Below are positions 41,890-53,502 of a stretch of 64,000 nucleotides of DNA, in pieces. Origin of the DNA: Isochrysis galbana (Eukaryota; Haptophyta; Isochrysidales; Isochrysidaceae). Where the stretch lies: contig CM030934.1 in NCBI GenBank assembly GCA_018136815.1, positions 5,095,587-5,159,586 on the forward strand, given 5' to 3'. Within the stretch, counting starts at the first letter, position 1; every line of letters begins with the position of its first letter. The notes below the pieces were generated by a model. It was not told where the DNA came from. It saw only the letters and a program-made list of their open reading frames with translations, and ran no database searches. Made by a program: the position numbers and the translations under genes.

Positions 41890-42111
41890 ACTGAGGGGGC
41901 GGGAAGGCTTCCAACGCGTCTGGCTGGCCCTACTTGACGAGGTGGAAGTAAAGGGGAGGCTGTAGCCTGGCGGCAGGCAGCGAGCTGAGGGAAGAAGAGG
42001 CGATGGATAAGGGGGGGGGGGGGGCGGGGGCGGTGAAAGCAATCCGTCCACGCCGACCGGCGGGGGCGCCACCTGGCTCTCCTCGCTCGCTCGCTCCTTC
42101 ACCTTCCACAT

Positions 42112-42738
42112 TCAAAGGAATACTCCAAGAAGATAGATAAGGACGCTTCTTCCCCTCGCTCCCACCCTCCGTCCCTCCTCTCCCTCTCCCTCTCTTCTCT
42201 TTGCCTCACCTCCTCCCTTCCTCCCCCCTCCCCCCCTCCCTCCCCCCTCTTTCTCTCTCTCCCCCTTTCTCTCGCTCCCCCTCCCCCGCTGCTCCCTCCC
42301 GCCTGTCTAGAGTAGGGTAGGTGCGAAGAAGGAACGGACTTGACTCCTCCTACTCCTACTTTACTCTACTCGTCTCGTAGTCCTAGAGTATTAGCCTTGT
42401 TCCCTCTTCCCATAGACTATCACGATCATGGGCCGCTGGTATTGTAGTTGTTAGTCAAGAGAGAGGGGGGGGGGGGGGGGGGGGGGGAGTAGGAGAGTGG
42501 TGCCCCACCCCGACGGCACCTTGCGACGAACCGCGGCAGCGTCTAAGTGGCTATCGTACATGACAGAGTCGGAGTTTTCTTGTTGTCCTAAGTGCCGAGG
42601 GACCGCGCCTCATCGGCAACGGAGCCCCTACCCCGCGATGAGGGTATGCGCGGTTGGTGTGTGGCTCGTCTGGTCCGGTGTATGTGGCTAGGGGTGCTAG
42701 CCAACAAGATGCAAGATGCTCTACAAGACCACAATTTC
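42112..42738. other. intergenic; CT-rich tract and poly-G run upstream of the hydroxylase
   Basis: CT and CCTCCC-rich sequence at about 42160-42300, then a poly-G run at about 42466-42487. No gene recognised. Confidence 0.55.
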
Positions 42739-42850
42739 TCAACTAAGTTTTTACTTATTTTAGCATGGGGGGGTGCCGGGGTGCCTCGCGCCCCCCCTCT
42801 CAGCCTCTCAGGCACCAATTCCCCTCCCGGGAGCCTGTCGGTCAACCCCA
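42739..42850 (+). repeat. dispersed GC-hairpin repeat family A, partial copy
   Basis: CAACTAAGTTTTTACTTATT, a G7 run, GCGCCCCCCCTCTCAG, CTCAGGCACCAATTCCCCTCC and GCCTGTCGGTCAACC, matching the copy at 5585-5690 block by block. Confidence 0.8.
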
Positions 42851-44069
42851 TGCTCATGCTCTGCCTTTTTGTCGAACACGCGATGACTACAGGCTCATAG
42901 GCAGAGGGCCGTTCGATCGAGCCGGCAGCTGACGCGGTCGTGGAAGGTTCGTTGATTGTTGCTGGCGGGAAGATGTCTGAAAGGTCATAGTAAGAATCGG
43001 GTCTGAGAGTGTCTGCCATCGAGCGCTACGAGCGATGAGGTAGACTTACGGTCGGAGGATTGCGACGCGTGGCGTCGGCGAGTAGGGACGAGGCTAGCTA
43101 GCAAGCTAGTGGAAGAGAGAGAGAATCGAGAATGAGAACGAGAGCTTCTTAGGTCCAAGGTAGACACGGGAGACTACAACACACGGACTCAAAAAGTCTA
43201 AGGGCACAGAACCACACAAACTAAACCAAACGGGGCGAAAACTAACCACACCTGGACGGACGGCCAGGCATCGGCACCAAGGCAATTCAGCAACGCGCAG
43301 ACATGCGACAGAGGGGTCGGCACAACGAGGGCAGACCTCGCTGGGGAGCTACGACCGATGGACGAGAGAAGACAGAAGACAGTCATGGAACATTTGATGA
43401 CATCGAGAGAAAGTAAGAGAAGAGGCGGTATACCAATCGACGAGACCTTGAGGCTTAAAATAGCCCACAGGTGAGAAGTAAAAGCCTATCATCGTATGAA
43501 ATACGACACTCCCCGACTAAATTCGAGTCGTCCCGACGAGCGGCATGGAGGGAGAACAAAGCAACCGAAACAGCAGAAGTCCAGAATTAGGGCGACGAGA
43601 CGAGAGAGACCAAAGATAACCGAGAAACCAAACGTTGAAAGCGACGCTTAAAATAGAAGATGAGAGCACCCGTGGGCCCTTTGAGCACAAATTCGGAAGC
43701 TTGACGCGGCAACCTATTTGCACGCATCGTCCCACCCGTTTCTCCCTTTTACAGGAGTTCTGCTCGGGTGTTGCGGTGGGTGCAACCGCAGACGACACGC
43801 GTCTCATCTCTTGCCAACAACGGCAATCAATAACGAAGAAAGAGAAACGATCTGCAACAACAACGAAAGGGAGGGAATGATTCCGAAGACACGCGAGATG
43901 CAGTGAGCTACAATCTCCGACGGCTCTATTATTAGAGTGAGGGAGAGAAGTCACATAGGGGGGAGGGGAGGAAAGACAGCGGACGGAGCGTCGAGCGACA
44001 GCAGCGAGCGACAGAGCCACGATGAGCGAGAAGGAGATCGACACTCGTCACACCGAGCTCCGGAAGTAC
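42851..44069. other. no gene recognised
   Basis: AT/purine-richer sequence with many short frames and no motif I recognise. It could contain an LTR or other element terminus, but no matching copy is visible. Confidence 0.4.
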
Positions 44070-44380
44070 NNNNNNNNNNNNNNNNNNNNNNNNNNNNNNN
44101 NNNNNNNNNNNNNNNNNNNNNNNNNNNNNNNNNNNNNNNNNNNNNNNNNNNNNNNNNNNNNNNNNNNNNTTCCAGGAGGCGCGCAACGGCTACACGACGA
44201 AGGGGGGCGAGAGGCGGTCAATGTCGCCGTGGGTGCACGTCCCAAGCGAGGTCGACGCTCGTCGAGCTGAACAAGAACGGCGGGTTCAACGGGCAATCAA
44301 GATGGCCAAGATGATGAAGAGCCCGACCGGCGCGTTAGGCTTCTCTCTTCTCTTCGTTCGGTATGTATCGTTATAATTCT
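44022..44380 (+). CDS. possible gene interrupted by an assembly gap
   Basis: A frame starting MSEKEIDTRHTELRKY runs into the gap. After it, one frame reads PWVHVPSEVDARRAEQERR and then IKMAKMMKSPTGALGFSLLF before stopping. Both flanks look translated and could belong to one protein, but the gap length is unknown so phase cannot be tested. Product unknown. Confidence 0.3.
44070..44169. other. assembly gap (100 N)
   Basis: Exactly 100 N, a placeholder of unknown true length. Confidence 0.99.
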
Positions 44381-44564
44381 CTCGGTTCTCGTTCTCGGTC
44401 AAAAACTTCGCGTGGACGCCTAGGATCTAGGGTTGTGGAGCGCCCTCTCTCTTTCTCTCGAAGAGAAGGGAAGTTTCCCCACCTTTGCCTTCCTCCCAGG
44501 CGCCTCGCAAAACGGTTAATTCGCTATCTCCCCGCGTTTCTTTACCTGCTTCTGGGGGCAATCA

Positions 44565-44715
44565 GGTTTGGTTTGCCATCTCCCCTTGGAGATCGATTTA
44601 GCTTCGCTGCTTGGGTGAGGGAATCTTTCTCCTTGGTCCTTGGTTTGCCATCTCCCCTTGGAGATCGATTTAGATTCGCTGCTTTGGTTTTTGTTTATCT
44701 TTCTCCTTGATGCAA
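44565..44715 (+). repeat. 72-base tandem duplication
   Basis: TTTGCCATCTCCCCTTGGAG followed by ATCGATTTAG(C/A)TTCGCTGCTT occurs twice, offset by exactly 72 bases (44584 and 44656). The same GGAGATCGATTTAG block is inside the insertion at 16801-16827. Confidence 0.85.
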
Positions 44716-45269
44716 GTTGCATGAAAGCCCTTGGTCCCGTTGGTTTTTGGTTTTCCCTCCCTTGGTTGCTACTCAGGGTTGCTTGAGAGAAACGTCTAGG
44801 TCTAGAAGGTTCTCGCTCAACGGCAAGATTTCTTCGGTCGCAAGGATATCTCGCTGCGATCTGTATCTCTGTATCCAAAGTGATCGCCGCGGTTGCGCGA
44901 CATAACGTTCCTCTTCGACTTTCCGCCTTGGTGGGAAATCCAAAACGAAGACACGCTCCGGCCATCGCTGCGGAATCTCTCTCTCTCGCGCGCGCTCTCT
45001 CTCTCTCCGTTTCTCGCGACGTGTTTGAGCTACCGGCGATGTGGGGTGAAACGAAGAAGGATAAGAACGCGGAACGACGAGAATCGAAAATCGAGAAACG
45101 AAGAGCGAACGACGAACGACGAACGATGATCGAGGAACTATGGAACTATAAGAATAGTGCGCGACGATCGAAGAGAAAGGAAGTACCACACCCGTCCGGA
45201 CGATAAGGTGTAAGGTGTAGAATCGGCGGCCGGCGCGGCAGACCGCAGGTTTCAACGCTGCAACCCATC

Positions 45270-45652
45270 CTCTTCTCTCTTTTACGAGAGTTTTACCTGG
45301 ATGTTTGGGCGGTGTGGCCCCAAAGTGACAGAAGCAGAGAAGATACTATCATAGATGACCTCTTCATGCACCCCGGGGGCAAACAAAGCGCCGAAATCTT
45401 TATTTATCCAGTACACTCTAGCATGGAGGTATATAATAACGGATTTCTACAGAATACATTACGACGGCACCGGATTCTCCGAGGAATCGGTGCTCATAAG
45501 AACGCTAGATAGATACACAGTTGCCTTAGCAAGGCTCTACTCTTTGCGAACACAACGGACAACGGATTCGGCTAGGACTGCCCGAGCAGGTATGTGTAGC
45601 CCTAAATCTTGAATCTTCAGTCAGTCAGTCAGATCTTTTTTTTCACCCACTA
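45270..45652 (+). mobile_element. LINE ORF2 C-terminal fragment with 3' tail
   Basis: A frame including MTSSCTPGANKAPKSLF, TLAWRYIITDFYRIHYDG and LIRTLDRYTVALARL aligns with the C-terminal domain of the LINE copy at about 17540-17690 (PGANTPESLKAL, AWKYILRDFYRVAFE, ESTLVRFATLVRG). It is followed by TGTAGCCCTAAATCTTGAATC, a short CAGT repeat and a T8 run at 45645-45652, interpreted as the LINE 3' end. Confidence 0.7.
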
Positions 45653-45679
45653 CCCGAGTCGATAGGCCGCCTACGGACG

Positions 45680-46085
45680 CGTGGGTTGCCAAGGATGGAG
45701 TCTCAGGAGCCATACCCGGATCTTGGGGTCAGTCCATCTCCACAACTTCGTCAGGTGGAGCTCACGGCGGAAGCTCTCACCACGGTGATCAATGACGACA
45801 AACGAAAACGACAGATCGAAGGCGTAATGATAAATGGAGCCGAATTCAAAATAGCCAGTTTGCGGACGATACGCAACTGCTAGTGGCCGACTACGAGTCT
45901 AGACAGGTCCCTAGAGTGGGTAGAAAGATACGCGGCCGCCTCGTGCGGCAAACCCAACACCAACACGTGGGCCGATCCCCCCGATACCGATGCAAAAGGA
46001 CTGAGGGGGTGAGGCGTTGGTGCCAGGGGTTCCCGGAGGGGAAGAAACCTAGTGGCAATAGTTGGCATCTTCAAGAGTTTTTTTC
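45680..46085 (+). mobile_element. LINE reverse transcriptase core fragment, frameshifted
   Basis: The first frame reads LTAEALTTVINDDKRK and IEGVMINGAEFKI. A +1/-2 frame change at about 45855 gives QFADDTQLLVADYES, the FADD catalytic box region. A second change at about 45900 gives LDRSLEWVERYAAASCGKPN. That is the standard order of a non-LTR reverse transcriptase palm. The copy is therefore broken by two frameshifts and ends at GGCATCTTCAAGAG plus T7 (46064-46084). It lies downstream of the preceding fragment although RT precedes the C-terminal domain in an intact element, so these are separate insertions. Confidence 0.75.
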
Positions 46086-46475
46086 ACGGCACCAACACGC
46101 TCTGCAGCACAATTCACGGAAGCAAGCAACAAGTCACACCCACACCCCGACCTACACAGCTCCATCCACTCCGCCGTCTACCACTACCAAAAAGAATGGC
46201 AATAGCGGAGAACGAGGAAGCCCGGCGCGTGCCAGTCGGGCTAGCGTACATATGGGATTGCCCCCCCCCCCCCCCCCAGCCTTGGGCGTTTGCGTACGCA
46301 TTCTGGACACAGTCTCGCACAAATGTGCCATTGCGCATGTCAAGGACGGGTGCTGAGCCGGCGTTGCCGTGCCTCCATCTCACGTCCGTTGCCCCGCCCG
46401 CTGCTCCAGCCGCCACGAGCGCGCAAGCCGTTCCACGCGAATGCCGCCACCCACCGCGCACACGGCGTACTGCGT
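46086..46475. other. 3' flank of CCT5; no gene recognised
   Basis: A poly-C run near 46261-46277 and short frames only. It probably includes the CCT5 3' untranslated region on the minus strand. Confidence 0.4.
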
Positions 46476-48192
46476 CTACTGGTTGAAAGCCCCTGGCTCA
46501 ATCACATCGTCAATCTTGAGGATCATCCGCACCACCTGCGTGGCAAGCATGAACTGCTGCTGCTTGCCGATGAGTGTCTCGAACACCTTTTGCTGCTTCA
46601 TGTCGTACGTGCCGCAAAGATTGCAGTCGACGCCCAAGTACGGCTTCTTCTCGCTGAGCTGGGCCGCTTTGACCGACGCCACGGTCTCGATGGGCTGCAG
46701 GCCTGAGTTTTCGGCAAGCGCGCACGGTGTCTGCTCAAGCGCGTCGGCAAACGCGCGCATCGCGTATTGCTCGATGGTCCCACACTTATCTGCCTCTTCC
46801 GCAACCTTGAGCGAGCACGCGATCTCGGCGGCGCCACCACCGTAGACGATGCGGTTATCCCGGATCAGGTTGCGCACAACGCAGATGGCGTCGTGGAGCG
46901 AGCGCTTAGCCTCGTCAAGGATCATGCGGTTGCCTCCGCGGCAGAAGACGGTGACAGCGCGCGAGTTGGGGCAGCCCTCGATGACAATCATCCTATCCTT
47001 GGTGGTGCCGAATGCCTCCTCGTGCACATGCCCCGCCGACCCCAGTTTTTCAGACGACAACTCCGCGAAGCGCGGCACGATGCGCGCGTTGCAAGCAATC
47101 GCAATGAGCTCGAGCTCGACGCCGCCCACCCACCGGATTGCCGGGAGGCCGGACTGCATCAGAAGGTGGTTGGCCTCATCATCGAAGCCCCACTGGCAGA
47201 TCACAAGGTTGGCGCCCGAGTCCTTCACCTTCTGGATCATCTCAACAAAGTACTCCTTTTCTTTAGCCTGCATATCCTGGAAAGCCTGGACAGTCTCCAG
47301 CTCAAGCTTGTGCTTCGTCTTGGGCTTGGGTGGCTCAAAGGGGCAGGTCAACACACAGATCTTGGCGTCCTTAATGTCCTTGGCCATCTGGGGGTGTGAC
47401 ATGTCCTTATCGATGACGATACCCCGCACCAGCTTGGTGTCCTCGAGCGAGCCGCCGACCTTGCCATCCATCTTGATCAGGTCGAGGTTGACGTCCTTCC
47501 GCTCAAAATCGGCGACCGAGAGCACCGCATCGACGGCGATCTCGCCCATCTTGCGGTGCGCGCGGTTGACGATCTTTGAGCCGAGCGTGGTCATTGCCAC
47601 CTCAATGAGGGCCTCCTTGTTCTCAAGCGAGTATTCGAAGGTGTCCGAAATGTCGGCGAGGTGCTGCGTCGCGATCGTGCACGCCCGGTCAAAGCCCTCT
47701 GCCACCCGCATGGGGTGGATCCCACGGTCCAGCAGCGCCTCCGCCTTGTCAAGTAGGGCGCCAGCAAGCACGACGACACCTGTCGTGCCGTCGCCAATCT
47801 CGTCATCTTGTGACTTGGAGAGCTCGACGAGCAGCTTTCCGATCTGGTGCTCCACCTTCATCTGCTCAAGGATGGTGGCACCGTCGTTGGTGATGGTCAC
47901 ATCACCGTCGGGCGACTGCAGCATCTTGTCCATGCCCTTGGGTCCGAGAGAGGTCCTGAGGATGTTGCACACGGCCTTGGCAGCAAGAATGTTCGCCTTC
48001 TGCGCCTCGAGCCCCTTGACGCGCCCCTTGGTGTCGCCCTCTTTGATGATGATGAATGGGCGTCCATACTCGTCAAAGGCGAGGCTGCGGGGAGAGAGAA
48101 GCGGGCGAGGTGAGCGCTACGAAGTGATGCGGGTGAGCGGCTGGTGCGGGCGGGCGCGTGGGTGCCGCGCTGCGTGGGCGCGCCCACCTCAT
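46476..48192 (-). CDS. CCT5: T-complex protein 1 subunit epsilon (CCT5), with a 5-base first coding exon
   Basis: Main exon 48084-46476 encodes the near-complete chaperonin: [20 protein letters not shown], then [12 protein letters not shown] and the nucleotide site TNDGATIL and [15 protein letters not shown]. Apical and lower intermediate domains end with [25 protein letters not shown] and VCxx-free [10 protein letters not shown]. The exon opens with C completing a codon after a CCCCGCAG acceptor. Upstream, ATGAG followed by a GTGGGC donor at 48187 supplies MS, giving [12 protein letters not shown], exactly the expected N terminus. The intron is then 48085-48187 and the protein about 537 residues, against 541 in human CCT5. 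It is part of the cytosolic TRiC ring that folds actin and tubulin. It lies head-to-head with the TOG-domain gene. Confidence 0.95.
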
Positions 48193-49241
<1,049 letters not shown>

Positions 49242-51749
49242 ATGGACCGCAACGCCGCCGCCGAGGCCGAGGCGGCGCGCAAGCAGGTGAGCCGGCTCTC
49301 TCTGACTGAGCTTGCCGAACTGCTGCAGTCCCGCCGCTCCGACTGGGTCCTCAGAGACATGGCGCTGCAGCGGCTGCTCGTGATCACGCGCAACGGGGGG
49401 ATTGACGCCGACGGGACCGACTTCAAGCACATCGTCGCCGGACTCGTCGAGCAGATCCCCGACCTTCGCTCGCAGCTCGCGCGCAACGCGTGTGCCGCGG
49501 TCGTCGAGCTCTCGTACGCGGTCGGAGACCACGCTGCCTTCGACCGGCCGCTCCGCGAGATGCTGCTTCCCACACTGATTGATCTTGTGTCGAACGGCAA
49601 CAAGGTTCTCGCCAACGCCGGCAAGGAGACGCTACTCCCGCTCTTCACCCACTGCCACTTCCAAGGGATGCTCAAGGTGCTTGCCACGTCGCTCAAGGAG
49701 TCAAAGCACCCTGCTGTCAAACACTCGTGCTCCCTCTGCCTGGCTTACGCGCTTCAGTACTGGCCGAAGCAGGTGCTCACTCCGCTCTCGGTAATGCTCG
49801 AGGAGACACTCGTGCACATCGTCGGCGACGCCTCCGCAGACGTGCGCGCGATCGCCCGCCAGGCAATCATCGCGTACAGCGGTGCTTTCTCTGAGCGCTC
49901 GCTCGTGGTCGCAATGCAGCTTGACTCGCACACACGCCACCTGGTGGAGGAGGAGTCTGCCAAGACGTCTCCGCAGCCGGAATCGGAGCGCCACCGGCTG
50001 GGACCGCGCAATGCCATGCGCCGGCCGCCAGGCGGCATGGGTGCACCGGCGGCCCCTACGGGGCGGGAAGACGGCGGGCTACAGGGATCGCCGGCGGCGG
50101 GCAGCAAGGGCCGCCAGCGGCTGAGGGAGCTCCATCACGGCGGGCTACAGCCGGTGGAGGTAGAAGTTTCGGGCGGGATGGCGACTGTGCTAGAGAATCA
50201 AGACTCGCCCGGCGATGGCAGGATAGATAGCCCCGCCAACTCGGACATGGCGCGCGGCATCTCGCTGCTAAAGGCAAAACGTCGGTCACTCAAGAAGTCA
50301 GAATCGAGCGACTCCGTCGTCTCCTTCGCCTCCACGGTGAACGTGGACGTTGAGTCGCCGGCTAAGAGCGCGCTTCGTAAAGTGCTTCCCCTCAGCTTCG
50401 CGCCCCGGAAAGTTGATATCACCGACGAGGCAGTGAGCCCCGTCCAACCTTCACCCAATACGCGGAGAATAGCCCAGATCGACCGCGAGCAGGAAGCGCT
50501 CATGGCGTCGCTTCGCCGATGCGACAACAAGCTGGGGATCTTGAGCAGCGCCGCGGGCGCTGTGGGCCAGGAGAACGAGAGCGATCATCCGGGCTCCGAG
50601 ACGTCTGCGCCGCCGCCGGCGAAGCACGCCGTCCGGCCGCCACCGATATCGCGCAAGTCGGTGCTGCCTCGCACGCCCCCTTCAGGCGCGCATCAAGCGG
50701 AGGAGGGGGCGCCAGCGCGGCGCCAGCTGCCGCGCACGCCGCCGGAGAGCGCCAAGACAGAGCTAGCCTTCCACGCACGACCAGCCAACGGGAGCAGCAA
50801 CTCTAAGAACACCGCCTCGCGCGACGAGGGCTCTGATACTTCGGCTGGCCGCGTGGGTCGAAGCCGGAAGGCATCAGGCGCGTTGACGATCGATGTCCCT
50901 ACCGTGCCAAGAGCACGGAGAGCTTCGGGCAGTCTGACCGTCCCGCACAGTGACGCTCTGGCGCCCGCCGGTGAGAGGCCGCCCAATACTCGCCATCCCA
51001 CACAATCCAAGCCTTCCGTTTCAACAGCACGCAGCGAGCTGCCGGCGGCTTTTGCGGCAGAGAAGTCATCTGATGCGCCCGAGCGTACAAGCTCCGAGAA
51101 GCCGTCGACTCTCAAAGAGAAGACGCCCACTGCTCTCAACGAGCCGACATCACAGGCGCTGCTTGCGCAGCAGCATCAGGTCCAGCGGCAAGCCCCTTTG
51201 ATTCACCCAGCCGGCACGCAGCAGTGGACGCCGGAGCAGCAGCTCGAAGCCGTGAGATTATGGCAGCAAGGGCAGGCGCTCGCCATGCAACAATGGCAGC
51301 AGCAGCAGCAGTGGCAGCGGATGCAGTATTGGAACGCTGTCGCCGCATATGGCAGCCCTGGCCCGAGTCTGAGTGCAGTTGCGCCGCCACCGGCTATGCT
51401 CAACCCGCTTGGTCACGCGCTTGCGACGACCCCGACCGCCGTCGGCTTCATGGGGATCGCAAGCACGCCCGGCATGCCTGCCCTACCGGCATCAGGGCAA
51501 GGCTTTCCAGGTTTCTTCCCTATCCAAGCTCCCGTGACATCGGCCCCCGCGCAGCTCCAGTCGCTACGACCCGGGAACCGGGTGAGCCCTCCTGTCCGGA
51601 GAGGACCCGCCACCAACAGTCTCTTCGGCTTGGCGAAGCCCGCGAGTGCGGGCCGCCGAAGCCTGGTCTTGACGGATGCAGAACAATCTCGACTTAGTCA
51701 ATTCGAAGCGAAACAGCAACGCCAGCTAGAGCGCTTCAGCGACTTTTGA
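49242..51749 (+). CDS. CLASP-N/TOG-domain microtubule-associated protein
   Basis: A single exon of 835 residues; the ATG at 49242 follows the microsatellite and a G-rich leader. Residues about 15-225 form HEAT-type helices of a CLASP N-terminal TOG domain: DWVLRDMALQRLLVITRNGG, the LRSQLARNACAAVVELSYAV block, NKVLANAGKETLLPL, HPAVKHSCSLCLAYALQ, ADVRAIARQAIIAYSGAF. The rest is Ser/Pro/Arg-rich and disordered (serine phosphorylation-type RRASGSL, RKASGALT). It has a Gln/Trp-rich helix near residues 665-705 (WTPEQQLEAVRLWQQ, QQWQQQQQWQRMQYW) and a C-terminal short helix (SRLSQFEAKQQRQLERF). CLASP proteins promote microtubule rescue. Only one TOG is present here, against several in animal CLASPs, so the ortholog group is uncertain. 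Confidence 0.85.
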   Translation: MDRNAAAEAEAARKQVSRLSLTELAELLQSRRSDWVLRDMALQRLLVITRNGGIDADGTDFKHIVAGLVEQIPDLRSQLARNACAAVVELSYAVGDHAAFDRPLREMLLPTLIDLVSNGNKVLANAGKETLLPLFTHCHFQGMLKVLATSLKESKHPAVKHSCSLCLAYALQYWPKQVLTPLSVMLEETLVHIVGDASADVRAIARQAIIAYSGAFSERSLVVAMQLDSHTRHLVEEESAKTSPQPESERHRLGPRNAMRRPPGGMGAPAAPTGREDGGLQGSPAAGSKGRQRLRELHHGGLQPVEVEVSGGMATVLENQDSPGDGRIDSPANSDMARGISLLKAKRRSLKKSESSDSVVSFASTVNVDVESPAKSALRKVLPLSFAPRKVDITDEAVSPVQPSPNTRRIAQIDREQEALMASLRRCDNKLGILSSAAGAVGQENESDHPGSETSAPPPAKHAVRPPPISRKSVLPRTPPSGAHQAEEGAPARRQLPRTPPESAKTELAFHARPANGSSNSKNTASRDEGSDTSAGRVGRSRKASGALTIDVPTVPRARRASGSLTVPHSDALAPAGERPPNTRHPTQSKPSVSTARSELPAAFAAEKSSDAPERTSSEKPSTLKEKTPTALNEPTSQALLAQQHQVQRQAPLIHPAGTQQWTPEQQLEAVRLWQQGQALAMQQWQQQQQWQRMQYWNAVAAYGSPGPSLSAVAPPPAMLNPLGHALATTPTAVGFMGIASTPGMPALPASGQGFPGFFPIQAPVTSAPAQLQSLRPGNRVSPPVRRGPATNSLFGLAKPASAGRRSLVLTDAEQSRLSQFEAKQQRQLERFSDF

Positions 51750-52548
51750 GCTTCATAGATACTGTGCCTGTGGACTTCTCTGGCAGAGGCACACAGGTGC
51801 CGTCTCTCGTGTGCACTGCTTGTGACTTGTCTCGCCTGGAAGGAGCTCACCTCAAGCTATGCTGCCGGTTATCATGCGCTTGCTCATGGAACGTGTCTGC
51901 TTGCACTAGAATTCGGGCGCAGGCGTGATTATGCATCGGGAGAGAGCCCTCGCCCTCTCTCCGCCGGCCGGCCTTTTTTTTCGATTGGTGCCGCCGCCGC
52001 CAATCGTCATTGTGGAACTTTAAATCTTGCAGAGGTTGCTTGCTGTTGTTGCCCCTGGAACAAGGTTGCTTCACTCTTTAGTCCCTTACATCATTTCCTT
52101 TTGGCAGAGTCGGGCGCGGCAAAGGCTGGCCCTAGATGTGGGATGGTGTATGAGTTGATGATAGATAATGACGCTATGGCAGCTTGTGTGTACATTTTGT
52201 ACTGCCACGGCGTTGTTGCTCCATCTGCTTACTTTTGATTTCGTGAGAGTGTAAGTGTGGGAGTCTCGCTTCGTATAATCTCAATTGCAATTATTGCGCA
52301 CATCTACATACTAGTATCTAGTATGATAAATACGGGAATCAACCCGCTAGGGACAGGAACACTCCGCCACCCCCACAACCCGAACCCCCAAGTAGAGCAC
52401 GAGGGGAGTCGCCGTAAGTCAGGTTAGATAGAGCAGCCAACAACGAATACTCGCATCTGCTCTGCAACACTCTGAGTAAGTAAGTTCTAACGCCGATCCA
52501 CTCCTCGTCAGTTGCGACGTTCTCTCACTCTCACATCCCGAACAAGCG
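51750..52548. other. intergenic; contains a dispersed repeat block
   Basis: Probably the 3' untranslated region of the TOG gene followed by a spacer. AAGTAGAGCACGAGGGGAGT at 52391 matches the block at about 18100. No gene recognised. Confidence 0.5.
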
Positions 52549-53502
52549 ATGAACGGCGGCGGCGAGTTCAAGGCGAGCATCGACGCGAGCGCGAACGGCT
52601 CGTCGTTCATCAAGACATTCACATCTCTCGAGAAGAAGCTCGAGGAAACGCTGACGACGGATAAATGGAAGGACCTGCAGGCGAAGAAGAAGGTTGCAAA
52701 GGCGCAATGCGGTGTGCGCTGGCTCAAGGAGATCGATGGGCCCGACATGTGGCTGATCGAGAGCACAACCATCATGAAGCTAGGATACATCCCACGGCAT
52801 GACGAGGCGATTAAGAATGGCTACATCTACACTTTGGAAGATGCGGTCGAGAAGTGGGCGGGTGATGGAGAAAACGGCCCACTGGACGAGATCAACTTTC
52901 TGAGCCACAACTGGTGCATGGGCCCCAAGCACAGCTTGATTGATGACGAAAATTTTTCGAAGGCGAAAGCGATCGCGCGCTGGCATCGGTGGCGGAACGG
53001 AGCTTACAAGCGCTCTCGTGGCAAAGACACGCCAGTGCTGTGGTGGATTGATTGGTCCTGCATCGATCAAACCAATAGCGCACCTGGCGCGGCCATGTTA
53101 CCTGCCTACATCAAGCTCTGTGGGATGTGCCTATGCTTCGTGCACGACAAGGAGGGCCGATATTTCACCCGCGGTTGGTGTCGGATCGAGCGCTGTCTCT
53201 TCACTGCAATGAACTCTCCTCGCAATTGGTTTTACTACTTGTATCCGCCTGAAAAATTCAATCCTTGGCAGAAGGTTGACGATCCACGGGACGGCCAACT
53301 AACAAAGCCAACCGACATGGAGTTCATCGTCAAGCTCACCGATATTGCGTTAAGATATTGGAAACAGAATCGTGCAAACAATTTTGATGGCACTAATGAC
53401 TACATGTCCTCTCCATGGAAAGAGGCCATCACATCTGAGCTCCTCTTCGGAAAGACACCGATCATGTCTTGGGAGATGGCTCAGCACATGGGGTCTGCGT
53501 AG
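52549..53502 (+). CDS. HET/TIR-like domain protein, single domain
   Basis: The ATG at 52549 gives 317 residues with no intron. The N terminus is a short acidic helix region (SLEKKLEETLTTDKWKDLQ). The core has INFLSHNWCMGP, then VLWWIDWSCIDQTNS, MLPAYIKLCGMCLCFVHD and YFTRGWCRIERCLF. This order (SH-W, W-DW-C-DQ, LP-Y-C, R-W-R-E) is the pattern of heterokaryon-incompatibility (HET) and related TIR-fold proteins that are abundant in some protist and fungal genomes. The conserved Asp, Cys and Glu/Arg positions could be catalytic or structural; no enzymatic activity can be claimed. Cys and Trp content is high. No membrane segment or signal peptide is seen. Function unknown, possibly signalling. 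Confidence 0.6.
   Translation: MNGGGEFKASIDASANGSSFIKTFTSLEKKLEETLTTDKWKDLQAKKKVAKAQCGVRWLKEIDGPDMWLIESTTIMKLGYIPRHDEAIKNGYIYTLEDAVEKWAGDGENGPLDEINFLSHNWCMGPKHSLIDDENFSKAKAIARWHRWRNGAYKRSRGKDTPVLWWIDWSCIDQTNSAPGAAMLPAYIKLCGMCLCFVHDKEGRYFTRGWCRIERCLFTAMNSPRNWFYYLYPPEKFNPWQKVDDPRDGQLTKPTDMEFIVKLTDIALRYWKQNRANNFDGTNDYMSSPWKEAITSELLFGKTPIMSWEMAQHMGSA

Noticed and set aside
41890..42111. Upstream ATG for the prolyl hydroxylase at 42111
   Set aside because: It encodes a proline-run leader and would bury the clear signal peptide that starts at 41889.
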